From: Agromyces albus | GTDB taxonomy: Bacteria; Actinomycetota; Actinomycetes; Actinomycetales; Microbacteriaceae | Direction: 5' to 3' | Assembly (NCBI RefSeq): GCF_004134825.1 | Contig: NZ_SDPN01000041.1 | Location: forward strand, 1 to 35,664 | DNA length: 35,664 bases | Shown: one piece after another, positions 17,668 through 25,013 of the stretch | How the letters are laid out: the number at the start of each line of letters is the position of its first letter | How positions within the stretch are numbered: the first letter of the stretch is position 1 | The notes under the pieces: model-generated | Database searches by the model: none | What the model was told of the DNA's origin: nothing | What the model saw: the letters and a program-made list of their open reading frames with translations, nothing else | Position numbers and translations under genes: made by a program

Positions 17668-17715
17668 TTGACACCCGCGGTGCCCAAAGTTAGCATCGCG
17701 GTTGAAACGTCTCAA
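17668..17715 (+). promoter_or_regulatory. promoter and class B operator of the CUT1 importer
   Basis: TTGACA (17668-17673, a perfect -35) and TAGCAT (17691-17696) are 17 nt apart. The palindrome TTGAAACGTCTCAA (17702-17715) begins 5 nt after the -10 and covers the expected start point. This is a textbook LacI-repressed promoter. Confidence 0.75.
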
Positions 17716-17743
17716 ACGGGGCGTCGCACTTCAAGGAGGAATT

Positions 17744-19066
17744 GTGACCACAGCACAATGGCGGCGCCTCGGACGCCGCTCTCTGTTCGTCGCCGCGGCC
17801 ACCGCGTCGGCGCTCGTGCTCGCCGCGTGCAGCGGTGGGGGAGCGCCCGCCGGCGAAGGCGCCGACCCGCAGAAGCTCGAGTACCTGGTCAATGCCGAGA
17901 ACGGCAACATCCCACCCGTGCTCGAGTCGATGGCGTCGGGCGTCTGCGAGGCCGAGAACGAGGCACTGCCGCTCGAGATCAACTCGATCCCGCAAGCCGA
18001 CCTCGACGGCCAGATCCAGCTGCTCGTCGGCCAGGACGCCCTGCCGGCGATGTTCGCCGCGGGTGGCACCCCCGCAGAGGGCGCCAAGCTCTGGAACGCC
18101 GGCAAGCTCGTCGACTTCGACGAATCGCTCGAGGAGCTCGGCGTGCTCGACCAGATCGAGCCCGGGGCGATCTCGACGATCAAGGCCCTCTACGGCGGTG
18201 CCTTCAGCTTCCTGCCGTTCCAGTACAACATCGAGGGCATCTTCTACAACAAGCAGATGTTCGCCGACCACGGCTTCGAGGAGCCGAAGACCTGGGACGA
18301 GCTCCTGGAGGTCGCCGAGGCCCTGAAGGCCGATGGGGTGCTTCCGTTCACGGCATCCGGTGAGCAGGGCTGGCCGATCACTCGACTCCTGAGCGGGTAC
18401 ATCTTCCGTTCGCTCGGCCCCGACGCACTCCGCAAGGTCGCCGACGGCGAGGCCAAGCTCACCGACCCGGAGTACGTCGAAGCGGCCGCGGCGATCGCGG
18501 ACCTCGGAGCGAAGGGCTACCTGAACGAGAACATCGCATCGCTCGACTACGACGGCGCGCAGAACGAGTTCCTCGAGGGCAACGCCGCGATGTTCTACAT
18601 GGGAACGTGGGCGCTCACCGCGATCAACGACCCCGAGGGCAACAAGATCGGCGCCGACAACGTCGGCTTCATGCCGTTCCCGGCCGTCGATGGCGGAGCC
18701 GGTGACATCGGCCAGTACCCGTCGAACGTCGGCCTCCCGTCGACGTTCGGTTCGGCGACGTACGGCCCGAAGGTCCAGTCGTGGGTCAAGTGCATCACCG
18801 AGAACTTCGGTGAGATGTCGCTCGTGGAGCAGAACACGATCTCGGGCTTCAAGGTCCCCGACGAGGTGTGGGCCGAACAGCCGCAGCTCACGCAAGACGT
18901 GCACGAGCGGATCTCGGGAAGCACCGAGAGCGTGCTCTGGTTCGAGGCACTGTTCAACGCGAAGGCCGGTCAGGACTCGTCGAAGAACGTCTCGCTGCTC
19001 GTGACCGGGCAGATGAGTCCTGAAGAGTTCATGGGCCTCCTGCAGACCGACCTCGACGCGGGCTGA
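17744..19066 (+). CDS. extracellular solute-binding lipoprotein of a CUT1 sugar importer
   Basis: This 440-residue family 1 solute-binding protein (MalE/UgpB class) has a lipoprotein signal: RRLGRR at 7-12, a hydrophobic stretch, and the lipobox LAAC with C29. EGIFYNKQMFADHG, PKTWDELLE and AMFYMGTWALTAI are typical of oligosaccharide-binding members. The GTG at 17744 is chosen because GGAGGA lies 4-5 nt upstream; an ATG 14 codons earlier falls inside the operator. It is the first gene of a binding protein-permease-permease operon. The substrate is likely an oligosaccharide, and with cytoplasmic GH78 nearby a rhamnosylated one is a reasonable guess. Confidence 0.92.
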   Translation: MTTAQWRRLGRRSLFVAAATASALVLAACSGGGAPAGEGADPQKLEYLVNAENGNIPPVLESMASGVCEAENEALPLEINSIPQADLDGQIQLLVGQDALPAMFAAGGTPAEGAKLWNAGKLVDFDESLEELGVLDQIEPGAISTIKALYGGAFSFLPFQYNIEGIFYNKQMFADHGFEEPKTWDELLEVAEALKADGVLPFTASGEQGWPITRLLSGYIFRSLGPDALRKVADGEAKLTDPEYVEAAAAIADLGAKGYLNENIASLDYDGAQNEFLEGNAAMFYMGTWALTAINDPEGNKIGADNVGFMPFPAVDGGAGDIGQYPSNVGLPSTFGSATYGPKVQSWVKCITENFGEMSLVEQNTISGFKVPDEVWAEQPQLTQDVHERISGSTESVLWFEALFNAKAGQDSSKNVSLLVTGQMSPEEFMGLLQTDLDAG

Positions 19067-19087
19067 CAAGAGAAGCGTCACCGTCGA

Positions 19088-19125
19088 ACGGGTGGTGGAT
19101 GGGCGTGAGCCCACTCACCACCCGT
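19088..19125 (+). other. long stem-loop between binding-protein and permease genes
   Basis: ACGGGTGGTG (19088-19097) pairs perfectly with CACCACCCGT (19116-19125). Inside, TGGGC (19100-19104) pairs with GCCCA (19109-19113) around a 4-nt loop. It lies in the 109-bp gap between the binding-protein and permease genes. In other sugar operons such structures end part of the transcripts or protect the upstream message, so the binding protein is made in excess; that role is inferred here. Confidence 0.7.
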
Positions 19126-19175
19126 GACACCACCAGCGAGATGATGTCACCACGTCGCTCGCGCAGAAAGGCACC

Positions 19176-20057
19176 ATGAAATCCGTACTCGGTGACCGCC
19201 GCGCCATCGCGATCCTCCTGGGTCCGGCGCTTCTGGTCTACACGCTCGTCATGCTCGTCCCGGTCGTGTGGTCGTTCGGCTATACCTTCGTCAAGGGCAA
19301 TCCGCTCGAGGGGTTCCGCTTCTCGGGCATCGACAACTTCGCGCGATTGTTCGTCGATCCCGACATCCGCGATGCCCTCTTCTTCACCATCAAGTACGCC
19401 GTCGTGATGACGGCCGGCCAGGTGATCATCGGCTACGGGCTGGCGCTGCTCTACATCTTCGTGCTGAGGCGCTCGTCGGTGCTCATCCGCACGCTCGTCT
19501 TCTTCCCCGTCGTGGTTCCGACGGTCGCGATCGCGCTGCTCTTCCAGAAGCTGTTCCAGTCCGCCCCGCGAGACGGCGTCGTGAACGAGCTCCTCGTCAA
19601 CGTCGGGCTCGGCAGCGTCGACTGGCTCGGGCAAGCCGACACCGCGTTCCTCGTCATCGTCGTCATGGACATCTGGCGATCCGTCGGGTTCTACGCCGTG
19701 CTGCTCTTCGCCGGGCTCATCGACATCCCCGAGGACATCATCGAGTCGGCGCGCATCGACGGGGCGCGGCATTGGAGCCTGTTCCGCCACATCATCGTGC
19801 CGCTGTCGCTGCCGATCCTGTTCTCGTCGATCATCTTCAGCATCAACGGCACCATCAAGGTGTTCGACTCGGTGCTCGCGCTGACCGGCGGCCAGCCGGG
19901 CAACAGCACCACGCCGCTGACGCTCTACATGTATCGCACTGCGTTCGCCTTCAGCGACTACGGCTATGGCAGCACGATCGCGCTCCTGCTGACGATCATG
20001 TGCCTGCTGGTCACGATCGTCATCTTCCGATCCGCCCGCCGCGACATCACGAACTGA
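19176..20057 (+). CDS. CUT1 ABC importer permease 1 (MalF-like)
   Basis: The 293-residue inner-membrane protein has six predicted membrane spans and the EAA loop IIESARIDGARHWSLFRHI at about 189-207, which docks the ATPase. LVYTLVMLVPVVWSF forms the first span. The length is that of short MalF/LacF-type permeases without the large periplasmic loop. A GAAAGG ribosome site precedes the ATG. It pairs with the next gene, whose start is 10 bp after its stop. Confidence 0.92.
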   Translation: MKSVLGDRRAIAILLGPALLVYTLVMLVPVVWSFGYTFVKGNPLEGFRFSGIDNFARLFVDPDIRDALFFTIKYAVVMTAGQVIIGYGLALLYIFVLRRSSVLIRTLVFFPVVVPTVAIALLFQKLFQSAPRDGVVNELLVNVGLGSVDWLGQADTAFLVIVVMDIWRSVGFYAVLLFAGLIDIPEDIIESARIDGARHWSLFRHIIVPLSLPILFSSIIFSINGTIKVFDSVLALTGGQPGNSTTPLTLYMYRTAFAFSDYGYGSTIALLLTIMCLLVTIVIFRSARRDITN

Positions 20058-20067
20058 GGACCCGGAC

Positions 20068-20976
20068 ATGACCGCTCTCCTGACCGACTCCACCGTGGCC
20101 CAGCCGACGGTCGTGGCACCGCCGCCTCTCCGTCGCAGCCGCGGACCGCTGCACTACGTCAAGCGCGCCCCCGTCGCGCTCGTCGTCGTGCTCCTGCTCG
20201 TCATCGAGATCTACCCGCTGTTCTGGATGTTCATGAACTCGCTGAAGTCGAGCCAGGAGTTCATCTCGTCGCCGTCGTGGTGGCTGCCGGCCGAGTGGCA
20301 CTGGGAGAACTACGCCGTCGCGTGGGAGGCCGGCAACCTCGCCACGACCGTGCGCAACAGCATGCTGGCCACCGTGCCGTCACTCCTGCTCATCGTGCTG
20401 CTCGGCGTCGCGGCTGGCTTCGCGCTCGAGGTGATGGTCTGGAAGGGGCGGAACGCCGTGCTGCTCACGGTGCTCGCGGGAATCATGGTTCCCGGCCAGA
20501 TGATCCTGCTGCCGCTCTTCACGATCTACTACAACATCCACCTCACGGGCACGCTCTGGCCGCTCATCATCACCTACGTCGGTCATGGGCTGCCGCTCAC
20601 GATCTTCATGATGGCGACCTACTTCCGTGCGATTCCACGGGAGATCTTCGAGGCGTCGACGATCGACGGCGCGAGCATCATCCGCTCGTTCTTCTCGATC
20701 GGCTTCCCCATGGTGCGCAACGCCGTCGTCACCGTCGCACTCGTGCAGTTCTTCCTGATCTGGAACGACTTGCTCTTCGCGATCACCTTCGCGAACCGCA
20801 AGGAGCTCAACACGGTGCAGGCCGGCCTGCTGAGCTTCAGCGGCGAGTACGGCCAGCTCGACTACGGGCCGCTGTTCGCGGCGATCTGCATCACGATGGG
20901 CGGCATCCTCGCGCTCTACCTCTTCCTCAACCAGCGAATCATGCAGGGACTCGCGGCGGGTGCCGTGAAGGGCTGA
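20068..20976 (+). CDS. CUT1 ABC importer permease 2 (MalG-like)
   Basis: This 302-residue six-span permease has the EAA loop EIFEASTIDGASIIRSFFSI and the MalG-type start FWMFMNSLKSSQEF after the first span. GAGGA in its ribosome site overlaps the upstream stop codon. No ATPase gene follows: the operon ends here in a hairpin facing the convergent glycosidase gene. CUT1 importers of actinobacteria often use a shared MsiK/MsmK-type ATPase encoded elsewhere, which would complete this transporter. Confidence 0.92.
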   Translation: MTALLTDSTVAQPTVVAPPPLRRSRGPLHYVKRAPVALVVVLLLVIEIYPLFWMFMNSLKSSQEFISSPSWWLPAEWHWENYAVAWEAGNLATTVRNSMLATVPSLLLIVLLGVAAGFALEVMVWKGRNAVLLTVLAGIMVPGQMILLPLFTIYYNIHLTGTLWPLIITYVGHGLPLTIFMMATYFRAIPREIFEASTIDGASIIRSFFSIGFPMVRNAVVTVALVQFFLIWNDLLFAITFANRKELNTVQAGLLSFSGEYGQLDYGPLFAAICITMGGILALYLFLNQRIMQGLAAGAVKG

Positions 20977-20993
20977 TCGAGCACGTTCGAACG

Positions 20994-21022
20994 CGAGGGG
21001 CCGGTCGGCGAGCGGCCCCTCG
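20994..21022. terminator. bidirectional terminator between convergent operons
   Basis: CGAGGGGCCG (20994-21003) and CGGCCCCTCG (21013-21022) form a perfect 10-bp stem with a 9-nt loop in the 61-bp gap between the permease stop and the convergent glycosidase stop. It can serve both strands; no U-tract is present. Confidence 0.75.
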
Positions 21023-21037
21023 GCATCCGTCTCCGCC

Positions 21038-22555
21038 TCAGTCGACGAGGCTCACCCGAAGTGCGATCGCCTGGCCCTCGGGCAGCTGCACCTCGCCCCG
21101 AGCGTGCGCCGAGTTGCGCTGCACGTCGTCGATCGTGAAGACCTGCGGATGCCGCGTCACGGTCATGTTCCACGTGTCGATCACGTCGACGGCGTAGCGG
21201 TCGCCGAGCTCCACGCGCTCGCCGAGCACGCCTTGGGGGAGTGAGAACGCCCAGCTCGCCGGGGCGTCGCGACCGAGGTACTGCAGGTAGAGGCGGCGGG
21301 GGATGCCGACGGTCGACGTCGTGTCATCCCACTTGTCGATCGGGTCGAGCCCGGTGCCGTCGACCTCCTCGAGGATGCGCCGGAGGAACCCGAGCCGGGC
21401 CGGGCTCTCACCGCGGAACCTGCCGCCGACGACGATGTGCAGCGTGCCCTCGGCCGTGAGGAAGCTCTCGCCGTGCGTCGCGTACGTGCCGCCGACCGTC
21501 GCGAGCCAGAAGCGATGCACGAGCTCCTGGGCGCTGAGATTGCCCCAGCGTTCGACGGTGTCGCCCTCGTACTTGATCTCGTCGAGCACGATCGGCTTCC
21601 GGTACGCGTCGCGGTAGAGCACCGCCCGCCCCGGCTCGGCGACGGCCCAGCCGTTCTGGATCGAGGCGTGGGTGACCCATGGCTTGTTGTAGTCGTACAG
21701 CTGGATCCAGTTGTGGATGGAGCGGAGGCGCTCGTGCGGATCGATGCGCACGAGCTGCCGGAACACGTCGTCCCAGCGCTCGTCGGGCCGTTCGAGCTGG
21801 TCGTACTCGTTGGCGAGCGACCACCAGACGTTCCGGTACGCCGACAGCCGCGCGATCACGTAGTCGAGGTATCGTGCGTCCTCTTCGGCGCTGAGCCCGT
21901 CGAGGCCGTACTCGCCGCGGTCGTAGGGGTGGAAGAGGATGACGTCGGCCTGGATGCCGCGCTCGAGCAGGTCGGCGACGGCGCGATCGATCGCGCGGAA
22001 GAACTCGAGGTCGGGCCGGTCGACGTCCCAGCCGCCGTCGGCAGTGCGGGCGAACGGGAAGGTCGGAGGCACGTACTCGACGTGCCCGCCTCCTTGCGGG
22101 AACACGAGGAAGCGGAGCTTCGTGAACCCCGCCTCGGCGATCGCGTCGAGCGTGCTCTCGTACAGGTCGGTCGCCTGGTGCACCCAGTTGTAGACCGTCG
22201 CCCCCACTGGCCGGTACGGGGTGCCGTCGGCGTGCGCGAAGTGGAACGTGCCGGCGACGCCGACCGGGCCGTGGTTCCCGGGACCTGGCGCGGTGACGGT
22301 GAACCAGCCACGCTGTCCGTCGAGCACCTCGCTCGAGCTTCGGGTGCGATACGTCCAGTCGCCCGTGTCGGGTGGCGAGAAGCGCACGAGGTAGTGGCCG
22401 TCTCCGTCGAAGAAGCCCGGCACCGACATGCGCTCGCCGTCGCGGTCGAAGTCCACCGAGAAGCCCGGACCACCGTGCCCGGCAGACGGCATCGGGCCGG
22501 CGAACCGGCCCTCCCAGACGCCCCAGCGTTCGACGGCGACGGGGCCGTGACTCAC
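21038..22555 (-). CDS. DUF5060/DUF4038/DUF5605-type putative glycoside hydrolase
   Basis: The 505-residue protein has an N-terminal Ig-like DUF5060 region (about 5-90: VERWGVWEG, DWTYRTRSSS), a TIM-barrel resembling DUF4038 (about 105-400) and a C-terminal beta domain resembling DUF5605 (about 415-505). Clan GH-A-like catalytic glutamates are visible: E250 in SLANEYDQ as acid/base and E326 in IVLDEIKYEG as nucleophile. There is no signal peptide, so it should cleave imported oligosaccharide in the cytoplasm. GH140 apiosidases also use a DUF4038 barrel, but I cannot say which bond this one cuts. It overlaps the aldo/keto reductase gene as ATGA and is the last gene of a four-gene operon. Confidence 0.82.
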   Translation of the reverse strand: MSHGPVAVERWGVWEGRFAGPMPSAGHGGPGFSVDFDRDGERMSVPGFFDGDGHYLVRFSPPDTGDWTYRTRSSSEVLDGQRGWFTVTAPGPGNHGPVGVAGTFHFAHADGTPYRPVGATVYNWVHQATDLYESTLDAIAEAGFTKLRFLVFPQGGGHVEYVPPTFPFARTADGGWDVDRPDLEFFRAIDRAVADLLERGIQADVILFHPYDRGEYGLDGLSAEEDARYLDYVIARLSAYRNVWWSLANEYDQLERPDERWDDVFRQLVRIDPHERLRSIHNWIQLYDYNKPWVTHASIQNGWAVAEPGRAVLYRDAYRKPIVLDEIKYEGDTVERWGNLSAQELVHRFWLATVGGTYATHGESFLTAEGTLHIVVGGRFRGESPARLGFLRRILEEVDGTGLDPIDKWDDTTSTVGIPRRLYLQYLGRDAPASWAFSLPQGVLGERVELGDRYAVDVIDTWNMTVTRHPQVFTIDDVQRNSAHARGEVQLPEGQAIALRVSLVD

Positions 22556-23538
22556 GCGATGTCCCGTGCGGGAACGAGGCCGGTGATCTCGGCGTAGTCC
22601 CCGTCGTCGAGCTCGAGCCCGGCGGCGTCGATCCAGCCGTCGACCTGCTCGGGTCGGCGCGCGCCGACGATTGCGCCGGTCACGCCGGGGAATCCGAGGG
22701 TCCAGGCTGCGGCGGCGGATGCCGGGGAGACGCCGTGACGCGCGGCGACGTCGGCGATCGCGCGCCCGATGGCCAGGTTGCGGTCGAGGCGCTCGCCGAA
22801 GTCAGGGCTCGACTTGCGCCAGTCGTCGTCGGGAAGCCCAGCGACGCGCTCGGCGGTGAACGCGCCGGTCAGGAGTCCCGACCCCATGGGGCTGTAGACG
22901 ATGACGCCGGTGCCCTGATCGACGCACCAGTCGAGCAGCCCGTCGTGGGCGATGTCGGGTCGGATCGCCGAGAACGGCGGCTGCAGGCTGTCGACGTGGG
23001 CGATCGCCTCCGCTCGCTCGAGTTCGGCGAGGCCGTGGTTCGAGAGGCCGATCGATCGCACCTTGCCCTCGTCGCGAAGCGCGGCGAAGACCGACCAGTA
23101 CTCCTCGAGGGGCGTGCCGTCTTCAGCCGGCCAGTGCATCTGGTACAGGTCGATGCGGTCGACCCCGAGTCGCCGGAGCGATCCCTCGACGCCGGCACGA
23201 AGTGCCTCGGGTGATCCGCGCCGGGCGGCGCGGGCGCGGCGGTCGGCGTCGTCCCAGACGAGACCGCCCTTCGTGAAGACGAACGGTCGGTCGCCCTCGG
23301 GCATGTCGCGCAACGCGCGCGCGACGACCTCCTCCGAATGCCCGAGGCCGTAGACGGCCGCGGTGTCGATCCAGTTGACGCCGAGCTCGATCGCGCGATG
23401 GATCGTCGCGATCGACACCTCGTCGTCTTGAGGGCCCCATGCGAACGCCCAGTCGCCGCCGCCGATCGCCCAGGAGCCGAGGCCCACGGTCGTGATGTGC
23501 ATTCCGGTCGTGCCCAGTGGCCTGGTCGCCAAGGTCAT
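22552..23538 (-). CDS. aldo/keto reductase
   Basis: The 328-residue AKR has the complete catalytic tetrad D58, Y63 (WIDTAAVYGLGHSEE), K90 (FTKGG) and H135 (LYQMHWP), followed by SIGLSNHG and GVIVYSPMGSGLL. It resembles the sugar dehydrogenase/YajO-type branch rather than the aldose reductases. I start at the ATG at 23536-23538, which has GGAAGGGA upstream; the frame extends further only as a shadow of the neighbouring gene. It lies 13 bp after the epimerase-like gene and overlaps the glycosidase start. It probably oxidises or reduces a released sugar; the direction and substrate are unknown. Confidence 0.92.
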   Translation of the reverse strand: MTLATRPLGTTGMHITTVGLGSWAIGGGDWAFAWGPQDDEVSIATIHRAIELGVNWIDTAAVYGLGHSEEVVARALRDMPEGDRPFVFTKGGLVWDDADRRARAARRGSPEALRAGVEGSLRRLGVDRIDLYQMHWPAEDGTPLEEYWSVFAALRDEGKVRSIGLSNHGLAELERAEAIAHVDSLQPPFSAIRPDIAHDGLLDWCVDQGTGVIVYSPMGSGLLTGAFTAERVAGLPDDDWRKSSPDFGERLDRNLAIGRAIADVAARHGVSPASAAAAWTLGFPGVTGAIVGARRPEQVDGWIDAAGLELDDGDYAEITGLVPARDIA

Positions 23539-23551
23539 GATTTTCCCTTCC

Positions 23552-24409
23552 TCATTCGGATCGACTTCCCCGATACTCGTGCCTCCACAGATGCCGCGCC
23601 TCGAACCCGAGCTCGCGACGGGCCTTCTCGCTCGAGACGAGGGACTCGTGCTCCCCGAGGGGACGGCGCAGCTCGACGCCCGGGCACCACGTCGCCGCAA
23701 GCTCGCGAGAGGGGATCTCGAGCCCGCTGTCGGGTGCCGCGGCGACGTAGGTCTCGAGCCCGGGCCGGGCGTGCGTGAGCGCGAGCGCGACGAGCTCGGC
23801 GCCATCGCGCACGTCGAGATAGGAGCCGAGCAGGTCGCGCCGGTACGACGGATCGCCTGCGAGGGCGAACGAGTCGTACTCGTCTTCGCCGACGACGTTC
23901 GTGAATCGCAGCGCGGTGATCGAGGTCGACTCCTGCCAGCGCACGAGCTGGGCGAACATCGCCTCTTCGAGCACCTTGGCAAGGCCGTACGTGTTGTTGG
24001 CGGCGGTGAAGCCCTCGTCGACCGGGAGGTACGGCGGCGGCTCGTCGAAGGGGAAGCCCATCGCCGTGATGCTCGATGCCGCGACGATCGTGCGGACGCC
24101 GGCACGCAGCGCGGCGAACATGACGTTGAAGCTGACCGTGAGGTTGTTGTGGAACGTCGTCGCGTCGGGAACGAGCCCGTTCACCGGGATCGCCGCGAGG
24201 TGCACGAGGGCGTCGACGCCGTCGTGTCGCGCCGTCACCCCGAGCATCGCGTCGAGCGTCTGCCCGTAGTCGAGGAGATCGACGAGAGTGAAGCCGGATC
24301 CGGCCGGGCCACTGCGGTCGAAGCCGACCACCTCGTGCCCGTCGCGGGTCAGCCGCTCCACCACGGCGCGGCCGAGCTTCCCGTTGCTCCCGGTGATTGC
24401 GATCCGCAT
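23552..24409 (-). CDS. NAD-dependent epimerase/dehydratase family protein (extended SDR)
   Basis: The 285-residue extended SDR has the nucleotide loop GSNGKLG at 7-13, D31 after the second strand (NAD-type), HLAAIPV, the serine pair S112-S113 and the YxxxK pair Y141/K145 (NNTYGLAK). It is short for nucleotide-sugar epimerases and closer in size and motif to uronate/aldose dehydrogenase-like members, which oxidise the C1 of free sugars. Its ATG shares one base with the cupin stop (TGATG), so translation is coupled. With the aldo/keto reductase it suggests oxidative handling of a sugar other than rhamnose. Function is not settled. Confidence 0.88.
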   Translation of the reverse strand: MRIAITGSNGKLGRAVVERLTRDGHEVVGFDRSGPAGSGFTLVDLLDYGQTLDAMLGVTARHDGVDALVHLAAIPVNGLVPDATTFHNNLTVSFNVMFAALRAGVRTIVAASSITAMGFPFDEPPPYLPVDEGFTAANNTYGLAKVLEEAMFAQLVRWQESTSITALRFTNVVGEDEYDSFALAGDPSYRRDLLGSYLDVRDGAELVALALTHARPGLETYVAAAPDSGLEIPSRELAATWCPGVELRRPLGEHESLVSSEKARRELGFEARHLWRHEYRGSRSE

Positions 24410-24864
24410 CAGTCGTCCGATCCCGTGGCCGGTGGTTGAGGAGCGCCGGGCGCAGCCCGACGCGCATCGAAACCACCAGTCTGCCGATCGCCCGCCACCT
24501 CCGCCACGAGCGCAACCACCTCATGCCCCGCCGCATCGACCTCATCGCGATGAAGGTGCCCGGTAGCTCGACCGGGCGCCTCCTGCTCGAGGAAGAAGCC
24601 CGAGAACGTGCCGTCGACGGCGAGGATGTCGTGGCTCGTGCCCGCGGGCACGAGCACGATGTCGCCCGCGCCCACCTCGCGCGCATCGCCCTCGAGGAGC
24701 ATCCGCGCGCGGCCTCCGGCCACGAACCAGACCTCGTCGCCCTCGTGATGGTGCCGATCGAAGCGGTCGCCGACGCGGAACGCGAATCGGCCCGCGCCGG
24801 CGATCGAGCACCCCTCAGGTCGGGTCTCAGGGCTGAGCCAGCGACCCGGTGCGTAGATCGGCAT
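24409..24864 (-). CDS. small cupin protein with repeat-derived C-terminus
   Basis: The 151-residue protein has a single cupin barrel at about 15-105, with motif 1 DRFDRHHHEGDEVWFVAGG (metal ligands H38-H40 and E44) and motif 2 PAGTSHDI (H78). It may be a sugar-acid isomerase, a sensor or an uncharacterised metal enzyme. GAGGGAG precedes the ATG. The last 31 residues, after HEVVALVAEV, contain a stretch encoded by a 44-bp dispersed repeat unit (24431-24474) and are unlikely to belong to the ancestral cupin. It is the first gene of the cupin-SDR-AKR-glycosidase operon, divergent from GH78 and sharing its operator region. Confidence 0.85.
   Translation of the reverse strand: MPIYAPGRWLSPETRPEGCSIAGAGRFAFRVGDRFDRHHHEGDEVWFVAGGRARMLLEGDAREVGAGDIVLVPAGTSHDILAVDGTFSGFFLEQEAPGRATGHLHRDEVDAAGHEVVALVAEVAGDRQTGGFDARRAAPGAPQPPATGSDD
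24431..24474 (-). repeat. 44-bp dispersed palindromic repeat unit within the cupin gene
   Basis: The unit starts GGTGGTTGAG and ends CATCGAAACC. With the next three bases it gains GGTGGTT/AACCACC arms (24431-24437 and 24471-24477), plus an inner GGC-GCC hairpin. It aligns without gaps to the unit at 6999-7042 (reverse complement) at 37 of 44 positions by hand. It is open in the cupin frame and lies just before the stop. Confidence 0.75.
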
Positions 24865-24909
24865 CGATTCTCCCTCGCGGCGACCGGCGCCTGCATGCCG
24901 GCCGTGTCG

Positions 24910-24939
24910 ATGCTACTGCATCTTGAAACGTCTCAACAA
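24910..24939 (-). promoter_or_regulatory. promoter and class B operator of the cupin-glycosidase operon
   Basis: On the minus strand TTGTTG (24934-24939) and TAGCAT (24910-24915) are 18 nt apart. The palindrome TTGAAACGTCTCAA (24923-24936) sits in the spacer and over the -35, a position that would block RNA polymerase binding. It is identical to the operator at 17702. Confidence 0.65.
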
Positions 24940-24942
24940 GTT

Positions 24943-24990
24943 TTGCCCCAGCAGTGGTGCATTCATGTAGCATCCGTTTGAAACGTGTCA
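24943..24990 (+). promoter_or_regulatory. promoter and class B operator of the GH78 gene
   Basis: TAGCAT (24968-24973) is followed 4 nt later by TTGAAACGTGTCA (24978-24990), the same -10/operator layout as at 17691-17715. The only -35 candidate is a weak TTGCCC (24943-24948) at 19-nt spacing. The operator at 24923 lies just upstream, so one regulator could cover both divergent promoters. Confidence 0.6.
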
Positions 24991-25013
24991 GGATCGAGTG
25001 ACGAGGTACTCCA

